Source of the DNA: Bacillus sp. FJAT-49736 | GTDB lineage: Bacteria; Bacillota; Bacilli; Bacillales; Bacillaceae_C | Assembly: GCF_018343615.1 (NCBI RefSeq) | Contig: NZ_JAGYPI010000004.1 | Span: forward strand, 249,588-313,587 | Direction: 5' to 3' | Length of the DNA stretch: 64,000 nt | Notes under the pieces: generated by a model | Told to the model about the DNA's origin: nothing | Database searches by the model: none | Seen by the model: the letters and a program-made list of their open reading frames with translations, nothing else | Shown here: positions 43,372-52,822 of the stretch, in pieces | Layout: the number at the start of each line of letters is the position of its first letter | Position numbering within the stretch: position 1 is the first letter of the stretch | Position numbers and translations under genes: made by a program

Positions 43372-44926
43372 CGATTAGCTTTCCCCTTCTACATTCCTCG
43401 TGAAATGCACGAAGCCTTTTAGTCTTAAGAAGCAAATCATCAAAATAGATGTCCCAAGCATTTAATTTTTTTTGCTTTTTATATAGAGCACGCAATTTTT
43501 TTAAATACCTAACCGACCTTTTATAAGCATCACGAGTACGGCTTTCCAATAAATGCTCAACTGCCGCATGATACAGCGGCATTACAAGCTGCGGTTCTGT
43601 CTTGGCAACAGTTTCTAGCTTATATTTATCAACCAACTCAATATCTCTTCCTGTTAAATGCTGCAGCTCTACCCATGTACGAAATTTTTGCTTCACAATT
43701 AAGTATTCATTGTATTGAGTATAGCTGAACGGCAAAAATTCAATATAGATCCTTTCTAAAAGGAGAGGGTGATGGTCTGCTAACATGTTTTCATCTATTG
43801 TTCTAAAAAACATTCTCATAAACGCATAACTGTCAAAATCATTTTTTAGTTTGGACAAATAATCTGATATGAAAGGAATCATAGCATGAATATATTTTAT
43901 AAGCCGGCTATATGCCTTTTGTGTTTTTAAATATTGAAACCAGTATTGAGAGAAATAAATAATGTTTTTATCCAAAGTTTTCATAGCGGATAAGGCAATT
44001 TCATCTTTTCCGCACAATATGGATAGATATATCTTGGCAAGAATCATTCTTTCGTTTTGTATAGTTTCTGATTGCAACCTCTCTAATTCCAGCTTACGCC
44101 AAATTGTTTGTTTAAATAAAGAGGTCCAGAGAAGCATATAAAGCTCTGCCAATTCAGACGAATGAAAGGTTTTAGTGTTCAGTAGTGTCGTGCAATCTTC
44201 CCGCAAATAAGCAATATAAGAATCGAAAGCAAAAGGTAGAACAGAAATAGAGAGCTTTTTTAATGCGTCGTCTGCTTCTTCCAGCATAAAAGAAAAGAAG
44301 GCCTCATGTGTCTGAAAATGATTTCTAACACATATCTCATTTGCTTCTTTTAGGGTATGATAAGCTGCAAACAGATGGTATAACGGTCTCCATTCTCTTT
44401 CAACAGGAGCATATTCAATTAGTCGATTGTAAGTAACTCTAAGTTTTTCCTCTAGCACATATTCATTTTGTATATCGAGATTGTTGAATGCTTTATGAAA
44501 GCGATGTATCCATGCCTCATGGCCAGATAGTGGGACAGGTGTTTGTTCTGAAACCAAATCACTTCCACGCCTCATGTTCTTTAAAATCGCGAATGAAGAA
44601 TCGTGCTTTTTCCATTCTTGTACCCAATCAAACACACTGCCAATTTGATTATAAACGGAAAAAAATAAGGCCATTTGATGACGGCAGATGCCCTCCTGCG
44701 GACATGAACAGGAACTGTTCTCGGGATTCTCCAAATCTAATGAAACCTGAACAGGTGTAACGTCCTGAACCTTAGCAGAGATAATATTTTGGGATATATT
44801 CTTTTTTGAAACTAATTGTTGGCGATAAAGAAGCAAGCCTTTTTGAACAAGCTTTTGGTGAGTATCACTTGCGGGATCTAAATAGGATTGAAGTTTTTCT
44901 GCAAATGCTTGAAGCTCTTCCTTCAT
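43364..44926 (-). CDS. ywqB: SWIM zinc-finger protein YwqB
   Basis: A 520-residue protein with one SWIM finger near residues 70-90 (CSCPQEGICRHQMALFF, CxC...CxH), a module predicted to bind DNA or proteins and often partnered with SNF2 enzymes. The rest is helical and TPR-like with no further motif I recognise. It is encoded directly upstream of ywqA with overlapping ends, as in B. subtilis ywqB-ywqA. The ATG at 44926 follows an AGGAGGTGATA site on the minus strand. Confidence 0.9.
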   Translation of the reverse strand: MKEELQAFAEKLQSYLDPASDTHQKLVQKGLLLYRQQLVSKKNISQNIISAKVQDVTPVQVSLDLENPENSSCSCPQEGICRHQMALFFSVYNQIGSVFDWVQEWKKHDSSFAILKNMRRGSDLVSEQTPVPLSGHEAWIHRFHKAFNNLDIQNEYVLEEKLRVTYNRLIEYAPVEREWRPLYHLFAAYHTLKEANEICVRNHFQTHEAFFSFMLEEADDALKKLSISVLPFAFDSYIAYLREDCTTLLNTKTFHSSELAELYMLLWTSLFKQTIWRKLELERLQSETIQNERMILAKIYLSILCGKDEIALSAMKTLDKNIIYFSQYWFQYLKTQKAYSRLIKYIHAMIPFISDYLSKLKNDFDSYAFMRMFFRTIDENMLADHHPLLLERIYIEFLPFSYTQYNEYLIVKQKFRTWVELQHLTGRDIELVDKYKLETVAKTEPQLVMPLYHAAVEHLLESRTRDAYKRSVRYLKKLRALYKKQKKLNAWDIYFDDLLLKTKRLRAFHEECRRGKLIDA

Positions 44927-45021
44927 AAGTTCGTATCACCTCCTGATCTTAAAAAAAGGCACCACTTCTATTTTAAAGGAATTATTGCTATTAGAAAAGT
45001 TTGAGAAAGGAGAAATAGATT

Positions 45022-45052
45022 GAAGAAAGTGAGGCTAAGAGAAACCTCACTC
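45022..45052 (-). terminator. Terminator after the alkaline phosphatase gene
   Basis: Stem AGTGAGG / CCTCACT (45028-45034 with 45045-45051). On the minus strand it is followed by TTTCTTC. Moderate T-run. Confidence 0.6.
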
Positions 45053-45055
45053 CTT

Positions 45056-46663
45056 TTACTTATCTGAGCTTATCCAAAATTCCCGATTAGCAAATATATT
45101 TACCCCCTTAAGAACAACCTTTTTACCATTTTCAATTCTATAGTTCTTGTTGACAGGATATATGATTTTCGTTCCTTTCTTTTCTGCAATAAACAAAGGA
45201 TTATATGAATTGCGGAAATCTATTTTTACTTTATAGCCTTTTTTCGCATAGTAATCCTTTGCCTTAATAAAATAAGATTGATTTATATCCTTTAAAGAAG
45301 GTATACGCAAAAATTTAGATATATAGGTAGGGAAATCAGTGTTATTAATTAATCCTGAGGGTTTCCCAGGACCATAGGCATATAAGAAAACATCCTCTCC
45401 GGAATGCCCTTGTGTGGTAAAGCCTAAATTTGCACGATTAGCCATTTGCTTAGCCAATTCTAGTTCTACGTTATCTGCAGTTTTTAAACGAATTAATTCA
45501 CTCTCTTTCAATGGTTCTAATCCATAATATTTGGCAATCTCCTTTAAGTTGGATCGGTCTTTTTTAAGTAAGGATACGGCTCCAGCAGCGGTTAGCTTTG
45601 CCTTTTTTAATGGATCGATAAAGTCATGGACAGGTGTTGTCGAATAGGATTTATTCGTATTATGATTCCCCATAGTCAGCCCGCTATTTCCATGATCTGT
45701 AACAGCAATCAGTAATGTATTTGAGTTACTTTCTGCAAATTGCACCGCCTCTTGGACAGCAGCATCAAAAGAAAGTATTTCGCTTATCATTCCAACCGGA
45801 TCATTTTTATGGGCTGCCCAATCAATCTTGCTTCCTTCTACAAAGAGAAAAAAGCCCTTTTCATTTTTGCTAAGTAGATGGATTGCCTTTTTCGTCATTT
45901 CCGCTAATGATGGTTGATTTGGAGCTAATTTCATACGGTCGAATTCGAATGCGATATCTATATCGGCAAAGCTACCCCAAACCTGTAGGTGCTTTACTTT
46001 TTTAAGCTCCGACTTTGTTTCTACAAAGGAATATCCGCTTTTTTTTATATTTTGCAATAAATTTTCTCCATCTTTTCGGTAGGTGGGCATATTGGAACCC
46101 ACTCCTGTTGGACCTTGCTTTTGCTGCCCCTTGTCATTAACTATTAAGGAAACCTTTCCTCCACCGAGCACCACATTCATACCTTGGTATACCTGCTGCT
46201 CTGCAATATCATCGTAGCCGTCACGGTTTAAAGTATGAGCAGTAAATGAAGCAGGAGTGGCATGTTGAACAGGTGAAGTGGATACAATTCCTGTAGATAG
46301 CCCATGCATTTTTGCTGCCTCTAAAATAGTAATTGCAGGGCGAGCAGAATAAACTTTTCCGTCTTTCACTTCCGGAACGAAGCCAATCATGTTGGCTGTT
46401 GCTTTAAGTCCGGTTGCCATTGCAGTCCCGGCTGCTGCAGAATCTGTAATACCTGATTGCAAAGAGTATGTTTTAACTCCTCCGACCAGTATTCTATCAA
46501 GTGCAAGTTCTGTACCTTTATACCAGCGGGTTAAAGTTAAAGCATCTGAATTAGTGCCATCCATAACCATGAAAATAACATTTCTTTGCAGCTTTGATGG
46601 TTTGGCAGCATGGACCGAATGGAAAGGGGTAAGGAATAGAATAAATAGGACTAAATATCTCAT
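45056..46663 (-). CDS. Secreted alkaline phosphatase
   Basis: A 535-residue exported metallophosphatase that releases phosphate from monoesters. It has a signal peptide (about 1-19, FILFLTPFHSVHA). The first metal site is VIFMVMDGTNSDA, and the phosphorylated serine is in GITDSAAAGTAMATG. The metal-binding EGSKIDWAAHKND and AVTDHGNSG motifs follow, then TTQGHSGEDV. About 100 residues of C-terminal extension follow the fold. ATG 46663 follows GAGGTG. It is divergent from the large S8 protease gene. No PhoP box was recognised upstream. Confidence 0.92.
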   Translation of the reverse strand: MRYLVLFILFLTPFHSVHAAKPSKLQRNVIFMVMDGTNSDALTLTRWYKGTELALDRILVGGVKTYSLQSGITDSAAAGTAMATGLKATANMIGFVPEVKDGKVYSARPAITILEAAKMHGLSTGIVSTSPVQHATPASFTAHTLNRDGYDDIAEQQVYQGMNVVLGGGKVSLIVNDKGQQKQGPTGVGSNMPTYRKDGENLLQNIKKSGYSFVETKSELKKVKHLQVWGSFADIDIAFEFDRMKLAPNQPSLAEMTKKAIHLLSKNEKGFFLFVEGSKIDWAAHKNDPVGMISEILSFDAAVQEAVQFAESNSNTLLIAVTDHGNSGLTMGNHNTNKSYSTTPVHDFIDPLKKAKLTAAGAVSLLKKDRSNLKEIAKYYGLEPLKESELIRLKTADNVELELAKQMANRANLGFTTQGHSGEDVFLYAYGPGKPSGLINNTDFPTYISKFLRIPSLKDINQSYFIKAKDYYAKKGYKVKIDFRNSYNPLFIAEKKGTKIIYPVNKNYRIENGKKVVLKGVNIFANREFWISSDK

Positions 46664-47010
46664 AATTATCACCTCATTTTCTTAGCTTTGGGAAAAAGGT
46701 TAAAACTATACAATAATTAACATATTTCGGATTCCTAAAAAAATCGACAATTTGTCTTTCCTATTAAATATATGCTGAGATTTTGTCGTAATTTTAGTTC
46801 GAAATTTGAAGAAATCTGTCGGCTTCTGTGGAAGTTTCAGACTATTAAGACTATTTTCCTATGACTAAAGAATCTAGTTTATATGTCTACGGCTATGCTA
46901 ATTTATTAATGTCTGAATTTTTAGGCTTCGTTAAATTGCGAGTCTATTTTTGAGGGGAGGTTTATCTTTAATCTATTAATCTTTTAAAAACTATGTTAGG
47001 GGGATAGGTA
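46664..47010. other. Divergent intergenic region, alkaline phosphatase / S8 protease
   Basis: About 350 AT-rich bases that must hold promoters for both divergent genes. I found no PhoP direct repeats, no convincing -35/-10 pair and no repeat copy. Confidence 0.4.
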
Positions 47011-50000
47011 ATGCTAAAAAGAAGCTTTGCAATTTTACTCATATTATTATTAGCTTTAAGCAGTGCAGCATTTGGCGCAGGAAGCTCTCATGCAGTAGGG
47101 CTGGACAAACCAAACAAGGGTAAGCCTGAGAAGGTACAGTCGAATATGGATCCAAACAAAGATGTGCGCGTCTTTGTTGAGATGACAGGTGAACCGGGTA
47201 TTGAATATGCGAAACAAAAAGGTGTTAAATACAATAAACTTAGTAAACAAGAAAGAAAAAGCATAGAAAATAAAGCGCTTGCTGAACAAAGTACAGTTAA
47301 GGGCAAAATGAAGGACAAGAAAATTAAGTCCAAATATATCAATGATGTAACAACTGTCGTGAATGGTTTCAGTGCTGATATTAAGTATGGCGATATAGAC
47401 CAAATAAAGTCGATTGACGGCGTAAAATCTGTTCAAGTTGTAAATGAATACAAGAGACCAGAAGAAAAGCCTGATATGATTTATAGCAAGGAACTTGTAC
47501 AGGCTCAAGAAGCTTGGAGAAATTATGGCTATAAAGGTGAGGGAATGGTTGTCGGTATTATTGATACCGGTATTGATTATGATCACAAGGATATGAAGCT
47601 TAGTGATCCAGCAAAAGAAAAGCTTACCCAATCAAAAGTGAATGACCTTGTTGCAGACAATGGTCTGCCAGGTAAATTTTACACAGATAAGGTTCCTTAC
47701 GGATACAACTATTTTGATAAAAATGATGTTGTAAAGGATTTGGGTGCTGGAGCATCTATGCACGGCATGCACGTGTCTGGAACAGTTGCAGCTAATGGGG
47801 ATGAAAATAATGGTGGAATTAAAGGGATTGCTCCTGAAGCACAGTTACTAGCACTTAAAGTCTTCAGTAATGACCAATCAATTAAATCAACCTATGGCGA
47901 TATTTATGTAAAAGCAATTGATGATGCAATTAAGCTTGGAGCAGATGTAATAAACATGAGCTTAGGATCTCCATCCGGATTTGTGGATGCAAATTCACCT
48001 GAGCAACAAGCAGTAAAACGCGCTACAGATAATGGAGTAGTCTTATCTATTTCTGCAGGAAATTCCTCGTTATTTGGTGATGGATACTACTATCCGCTTA
48101 CATCTAATCCTGATTATGGGGTAGTAGGATCTCCAAGTGTATCCAATGAATCGATTTCTGTTGCTTCGTTTGAAAATACGAATATCCAGGTCGATGGATT
48201 AAAATATTCTATTGCAGGTGAAGCAGGCAGTGCACCATTTTTATCTGCAGGACAAACACATCCAAATAATGTCGAGCAAAAAACATTTGAAGTGCTAGCT
48301 GCAGGGTTAGGCGGACCAAATGACTTTGCGGGAAAAGACTTTTCTGGAAAATATGCCCTTGTCCAAAGAGGAACATATAATTTTGTTGATAAAGCAATTA
48401 ATGCTCAAAAAGCAGGAGCTGCCGGTGTTATTATTTATAATAACCAAGACGGTCTTGTAAATATGGCGTCAGATCCATCCATCACAATTCCGCAATTATT
48501 TATGCTGAAAAATGATGGAGACAAGCTAAGAGCATCATTAGATAGCGGTAAAGCGGTAACTATTACATTCGATGGCGGAAAGACAAGCATGCAAAATCCT
48601 GATGCAGGAAAAATGAGCTCATTCTCTTCATGGGGTATTGCACCAAATTTAGATTTTAAACCAGAAATTACAGCTCCAGGAGGGCAAATTTATTCCACTC
48701 TTAATGATAATAAGTATGGATTAATGAGCGGTACATCGATGGCAGCGCCTCATGTATCAGGCGGCTCTGCGTTAGTATTAGAGCGTGTGGACAAAGACTT
48801 TGGCTTAAAAGACAGTGATCGCGTTCAATTAGCTAAAAATTTACTAATGAATACTGCAAAACCGGTTGTATTTGATGGTAATTTTGTTTCTCCTCGCCGA
48901 CAAGGTGCAGGCTTAATGCAAATTAATTCTGCCTTAACGACTCCGGTAATTGTTACAGATTCTAAGACAAATGTAGCAAAGGTTGCTTTGAAGGAAATAA
49001 AAAATGGTAAGGTAACCTTCCAATTATCAGCAAAGAACTTAACAAATAAACCGGCTACTTATGATTTAACAATTAATGCGCAAACAGACAAACCGTTGCA
49101 AAATGGCAGTGATTTAATTAATGCTCCTAATCTGGTTGGTGCTTTAGATTTAGGCAGCTATGTAGACTTCAAAGTTAATGGAAAAGCCAAGGATCAAGTT
49201 GTTGTACCTGCCAATAAGGAAGTAAAAATTAATATTACAATGGATGCAAAAGCTGCAGAAAAATACGTAGCTTCCGCGTATCCAAATGGCTTCTGGTTAG
49301 AAGGATTTATTCAATTAACCGATCCAACTGACACGAATCCAACATTAACGGTTCCATATGTAGGTTTTGACGGAAGTTGGGATCAAGCTCCGATTTTTGA
49401 TAGACCAATGTGGGATGAAAATACTTACTATGGCTACACTGGTGTATTAACATCTCTTGGCGGCGGCGATTATGGTTTCCTAGGGGAAGATGTAAAAACT
49501 GGAGACATAGATCCAGCGAAAATTGCTATTTCACCGAATGGCGATGGTGTTCAAGATAATGCATTACCACTTCTCTCCTTTATGCGTAACGCAAAAAATG
49601 TAACAGTCTATGTACTAGATAGCAAGAAACATAGAGTGGCTACCGTTGGAACAGAGAGCGACATGCGGAAGGACTCTTATGATAACGGAAATGGTTCCAG
49701 ATACACATTAGATCCTGTATTCCTATGGGATGGTAAGATTAAAGGCAAAACAGCTTCAGAAGGTCAATATTATCTTCAGGTAGAAGGAGTTATTGATTAT
49801 TCGAAGGCAAAGCCGCAAACACTTGAACTACCAGTAAAAGTGGATGTAACAAAGCCAAGTCTTAATGTTAAATATGATGCAGCATCTAAGAACCTTACTG
49901 TTAATGCTTCCGATGAGAAGAATGGCAGCGGACTTTCTTATTGGGATGTATTGGTGGATGGAAAATCCGTGACGAAAAATGCATATTTCTCTGAGTCAGA

Positions 50001-50094
50001 TCATCAATTTAATGTTGGAGAAATAAAAGGACACCAAGTAACTGTTGTTGCATATGACAATGCTGGCAATAGTACGGTTGTACCAGTAAAATAA
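47011..50094 (+). CDS. Large secreted subtilisin-family protease with PA and Fn3-like domains
   Basis: A 1027-residue exported protease of the lactocepin/C5a-peptidase type: signal peptide (about 1-27), I9 propeptide (about 50-148), then a S8 domain. Catalytic Asp185 is in GIIDTGIDYDH, His251 in MHGMHVSG and Ser576 in SGTSMAAPHV. A PA domain is inserted (about 405-520). A Fn3-like (fn3_5) domain follows (about 650-790) and then further beta domains to the end. No LPxTG motif or S-layer repeat is seen, so the enzyme is likely released. The ATG follows AGGGGGATAGG. A strong terminator closes the unit. Confidence 0.92.
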   Translation: MLKRSFAILLILLLALSSAAFGAGSSHAVGLDKPNKGKPEKVQSNMDPNKDVRVFVEMTGEPGIEYAKQKGVKYNKLSKQERKSIENKALAEQSTVKGKMKDKKIKSKYINDVTTVVNGFSADIKYGDIDQIKSIDGVKSVQVVNEYKRPEEKPDMIYSKELVQAQEAWRNYGYKGEGMVVGIIDTGIDYDHKDMKLSDPAKEKLTQSKVNDLVADNGLPGKFYTDKVPYGYNYFDKNDVVKDLGAGASMHGMHVSGTVAANGDENNGGIKGIAPEAQLLALKVFSNDQSIKSTYGDIYVKAIDDAIKLGADVINMSLGSPSGFVDANSPEQQAVKRATDNGVVLSISAGNSSLFGDGYYYPLTSNPDYGVVGSPSVSNESISVASFENTNIQVDGLKYSIAGEAGSAPFLSAGQTHPNNVEQKTFEVLAAGLGGPNDFAGKDFSGKYALVQRGTYNFVDKAINAQKAGAAGVIIYNNQDGLVNMASDPSITIPQLFMLKNDGDKLRASLDSGKAVTITFDGGKTSMQNPDAGKMSSFSSWGIAPNLDFKPEITAPGGQIYSTLNDNKYGLMSGTSMAAPHVSGGSALVLERVDKDFGLKDSDRVQLAKNLLMNTAKPVVFDGNFVSPRRQGAGLMQINSALTTPVIVTDSKTNVAKVALKEIKNGKVTFQLSAKNLTNKPATYDLTINAQTDKPLQNGSDLINAPNLVGALDLGSYVDFKVNGKAKDQVVVPANKEVKINITMDAKAAEKYVASAYPNGFWLEGFIQLTDPTDTNPTLTVPYVGFDGSWDQAPIFDRPMWDENTYYGYTGVLTSLGGGDYGFLGEDVKTGDIDPAKIAISPNGDGVQDNALPLLSFMRNAKNVTVYVLDSKKHRVATVGTESDMRKDSYDNGNGSRYTLDPVFLWDGKIKGKTASEGQYYLQVEGVIDYSKAKPQTLELPVKVDVTKPSLNVKYDAASKNLTVNASDEKNGSGLSYWDVLVDGKSVTKNAYFSESDHQFNVGEIKGHQVTVVAYDNAGNSTVVPVK

Positions 50095-50100
50095 TAATGC

Positions 50101-50138
50101 AAAAAAAGCTATTGCAGGTCTTGCAATAGCTTTTTTTT
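50101..50138 (+). terminator. Terminator after the large S8 protease gene
   Basis: Stem of about 15 bp (AAAAAAAGCTATTGCA / TGCAATAGCTTTTTTT), loop GGTCT, extended T-run. Confidence 0.93.
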
Positions 50139-50222
50139 GGGAATTAATTCTAATTAATATGATAAAATAAGTGCTATCATCATTATTAAAAAACTAGGTT
50201 AATAGAATGGTAGGTGGCTTAT

Positions 50223-51278
50223 TTGTTTAAAAATGATATTACCCAATTTTTAAATATCAAATATCCTATTATCCAGGCACCAATGGCTGGAGGAATTACT
50301 ACTTCTGCACTAGTAGCTGCAGTGTCTAATGCAGGAGGTCTTGGAATGATTGGTGCAGGCTATATGAATCCTGACCAAATTAGAGAACAAATAAAAGAGG
50401 TAAAAGGGATGACGGAAAACCCCTTTGGCATTAACTTATTTGTTCCTGAGGATACAGGTGAAGATGCATCGATATTAGCAAGTGCCTACCAGGCATTGCA
50501 ACCGTTTCGGGACAGACTGAAAATAAAATCATCCTTACCATCTGTTTCATATAAAAGCTCCTTCGAGGATCAATTTATGGTGATACTAGAGGAGAAAGTC
50601 CCCGTATGCTCCTTTACATTCGGTTTACCAACGGCTAATCAAATAGAGTCTTTGAAAGCAAAAGGGATCGTAGTGATAGGAACAGCGACAACGGTGGAGG
50701 AAGCCATTCTAGTTGAAAAAGCGGGAATGGATGCGGTTGTTGTACAAGGAAGTGAAGCGGGTGGACATCGCGGTACATTTGCTGGGGAGATGGCTGACAG
50801 TTTGATTGGATTAATGTCTCTTGTCCCACAAGTTGCTGACAGTGTAAATATTCCTGTCATCGCAGCTGGAGGTATTATGGATGAAAGAGGCATTCTAGCT
50901 TCTATTTGTTTAGGGGCTAATGGGGTTCAAATGGGTACTGCTTTTTTAACCTGTATGGAAAGCGGTGCACACGAACAACATAAAAAGGCTATCCTGGAAG
51001 CAAGGGAGAATGAAACTACATTAACAAATGCTTTTTCCGGTAAATATGCAAGAGGGATCAAAAATAACTTCATATCTGGAATGGAGGAAAGAAAGTCAAT
51101 AATAGCTCCATACCCAATTCAAAACTCTCTTACGCAGGAAATTAGAAAAGTGGCAGCACGGCAAGGATTACCAGATTTTATGTCGCTTTGGTCTGGGCAA
51201 AGTCCAAGATTAAGTCGGAGTGAAACAGTGCAGGAATTGATAGACCGAATTGTAAAAGGCTGTAGATTTCCGTCCTAA
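50223..51278 (+). CDS. Nitronate monooxygenase / 2-nitropropane dioxygenase-like flavoenzyme
   Basis: FMN-dependent TIM-barrel enzyme of about 351 residues. It has YPIIQAPMAGGITTSALVAAVSNAGGLGMIGAGY at the N-terminus (core at about 17-36), the FMN-phosphate region AGGIMDERGI and GANGVQMGTAFL, and the catalytic-loop sequence VVVQGSEAGGHRGTF with the key histidine. It probably oxidises nitronates; some relatives act in fatty acid synthesis (FabK), but the local context gives no support for that. The TTG at 50223 is favoured over GTG 50214, which sits inside the TAGGTGG ribosome site. Confidence 0.88.
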   Translation: MFKNDITQFLNIKYPIIQAPMAGGITTSALVAAVSNAGGLGMIGAGYMNPDQIREQIKEVKGMTENPFGINLFVPEDTGEDASILASAYQALQPFRDRLKIKSSLPSVSYKSSFEDQFMVILEEKVPVCSFTFGLPTANQIESLKAKGIVVIGTATTVEEAILVEKAGMDAVVVQGSEAGGHRGTFAGEMADSLIGLMSLVPQVADSVNIPVIAAGGIMDERGILASICLGANGVQMGTAFLTCMESGAHEQHKKAILEARENETTLTNAFSGKYARGIKNNFISGMEERKSIIAPYPIQNSLTQEIRKVAARQGLPDFMSLWSGQSPRLSRSETVQELIDRIVKGCRFPS

Positions 51279-51303
51279 ATAGAACAATGTAATGAAACAA
51301 TGT

Positions 51304-51336
51304 AACAGCATAAGCGAATATGCTGTTATTTTTTAT
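51304..51336 (+). terminator. Terminator after the nitronate monooxygenase gene
   Basis: Stem AACAGCATA / TATGCTGTT followed by ATTTTTT. Confidence 0.8.
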
Positions 51337-51391
51337 GTCTTAAAACCTTTAGAAATAAGGATTTGAAAAAATTTATAAAATGGTCTTTACT

Positions 51392-51415
51392 AATGTAACA
51401 GTGTTATGTTACATT
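51392..51415 (+). promoter_or_regulatory. Perfect palindromic operator upstream of yhbD-bacEF
   Basis: AATGTAACA (51392-51400), 6-base spacer, TGTTACATT (51407-51415), about 40 bases before the yhbD start. Two further direct half-sites with ACAATGTAA lie at about 51285 and 51296. The spacing does not fit a TnrA/GlnR box. YhbD has a MerR-like helix-turn-helix, so autoregulation is possible. Confidence 0.55.
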
Positions 51416-51455
51416 GTTTTCAAGGAAAGAGCTATTATGAAAGGAGACGTAATGT

Positions 51456-52073
51456 ATGAGCGAAGAGTTAATTTCTAAAAAGGATCTTTTGGAACTTACT
51501 AATATTTCTTACGGGCAACTATATAGATGGAAACGAAAAAACCTAATTCCAGAGGAATGGTTTATTAGAAAATCAACCTTTACTGGACAGGAGACTTTTT
51601 TTCCAAAGGAAAAGATATTAGAAAGAATCGAAAAAATTCAAACAATGAAGGAAAATTTATCCTTGGATGAACTAGCGAATGTATTCTCTCCAAATTTGGC
51701 TGAGCTTAGCCTAGAGGAAGATGAAATCATTAGAAAGGGGATTGCTTCACAAGCTGTTTTAAATATATTTCTCGAAATTAATCAGGGAATAAAAAAATTT
51801 ACGTTTGAGTATATTCTTTCTGTTTATATTCTTGAAAAGCTTTTAGTCTCAGGTGAAATCAATTTGGATGAAGGAAAGATGGTTTTGCAAGTACTGAATG
51901 ATCATTATCGCAGTATGAAAAGTGGTGAGCTATTTTTTATCCGAAAGTTGGGAATGTCCTCTTGCTTTATCGTTTCCGGTGTGGAGGATATTAATTTCGA
52001 AAAATCCACAAAAGTAGTGACTCGAGTATCGTTAACAAGCTGTATGGAAGAATTAACAACAAAATTATTGTAA
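51456..52073 (+). CDS. yhbD: YhbD-like DUF4004 protein with MerR-type helix-turn-helix
   Basis: A 205-residue protein. Residues about 5-60 (LISKKDLLELTNISYGQLYRWKRKNLIPEEWF) form a MerR-like winged helix-turn-helix. The remainder has no known ligand motif. In B. subtilis yhbD precedes the bactofilin genes yhbE and yhbF, the same order as here, so it probably controls them. AAAGGAGACG precedes the ATG. The gap to bacE is 11 bases. Confidence 0.86.
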   Translation: MSEELISKKDLLELTNISYGQLYRWKRKNLIPEEWFIRKSTFTGQETFFPKEKILERIEKIQTMKENLSLDELANVFSPNLAELSLEEDEIIRKGIASQAVLNIFLEINQGIKKFTFEYILSVYILEKLLVSGEINLDEGKMVLQVLNDHYRSMKSGELFFIRKLGMSSCFIVSGVEDINFEKSTKVVTRVSLTSCMEELTTKLL

Positions 52074-52084
52074 GGGAGAGAGTA

Positions 52085-52801
52085 ATGATGAATAAAAGTC
52101 GTGATTTAATCATAAATGGTTTTGGCAGTTCAAATGGGGGAGAATTTGACCTTGCTTCAATAAACGGCAAAGGAAAAGTTCTTGGGGATCTCAGTTGTAA
52201 GCATTATGATTGTAATGGTTTTGGAACGGTTGACGGCAATATAAATGCGGAAACAATAAAGATCAATGGGAATTCAAAGGTAATTGGGAATGTTGAAGCT
52301 GAAAATATTACAATTGATGGGCATTCTTCTATGAGTGGGGAAGTTAATACAGATTCGATAAGAATATCTGGAAGTGGCACCATAGGAGGTTCATTAAGAG
52401 GAGAGCATATCAAAATTAATGGGAAAGCCTCAATTGGTGGAGATTGCGAAGCGGAAGAATTTGTTTCAGAAGGTATTTTCACAATCGGAGGTTTGCTGAA
52501 TGCAGAAACGATCGATATTCTCCTATATGGCGATTGCAAAGCAAAGGAGATTGGCGGGCAAGACATACGTATTAAACAAAGAAATCAAGGCTTTATGAAG
52601 ATTATTAAATCAATCTATCCAACAAGATTGGTTACAGATGTTATCGAAGGTGATGATATTTATATAGAAGGGGTAAAAGCAAAAATCGTCAGAGGTAACA
52701 ATGTTACGATAGGACAGAACTGTGATATTGATCTTCTTGAATACAAGGAGAAAATAGAGGTTGATAAAAGCTCTAAAGTGCGGAATTCAAATAAAATATA
52801 A
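52085..52801 (+). CDS. bacE: Bactofilin BacE (YhbE-like)
   Basis: A 238-residue polymer-forming cytoskeletal protein. Repeated short turns such as INGKGKVLGDLSC, INGNSKVIGNVEAEN and ISGSGTIGGSLRGEHI predict a right-handed beta helix over about residues 10-150. The C-terminal part (IRIKQRNQGFMKII..., GDDIYIEGVKAKIVRG) is shared with BacF. In B. subtilis the pair affects flagellar assembly and swimming. The start ATGATG at 52085 follows AGGGAGAGAG. It is probably co-transcribed with yhbD and bacF. Confidence 0.9.
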   Translation: MMNKSRDLIINGFGSSNGGEFDLASINGKGKVLGDLSCKHYDCNGFGTVDGNINAETIKINGNSKVIGNVEAENITIDGHSSMSGEVNTDSIRISGSGTIGGSLRGEHIKINGKASIGGDCEAEEFVSEGIFTIGGLLNAETIDILLYGDCKAKEIGGQDIRIKQRNQGFMKIIKSIYPTRLVTDVIEGDDIYIEGVKAKIVRGNNVTIGQNCDIDLLEYKEKIEVDKSSKVRNSNKI

Positions 52802-52822
52802 GTTTAAAGGGGAGAACAAAAG

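Noticed and set aside
46664-46800. PhoP box upstream of alkaline phosphatase
   Set aside because: No pair of TTAACA-like direct repeats at 11-base periodicity on the coding strand.
47056-47631. 191-codon minus-strand frame inside the large S8 protease gene
   Set aside because: Antisense shadow of a Lys/Asp-rich coding region; composition is Phe/Leu/Ile/Cys-rich and non-protein-like, with no start signal.
51392-51415. TnrA/GlnR box before yhbD
   Set aside because: The TGTNA and TNACA half-sites are 10 bases apart, not the 7 required by the consensus.
51285-51415. Short CRISPR-like array from repeated ATGTAA words
   Set aside because: Only a few short half-sites without regular spacers or cas genes; better explained as operator half-sites.
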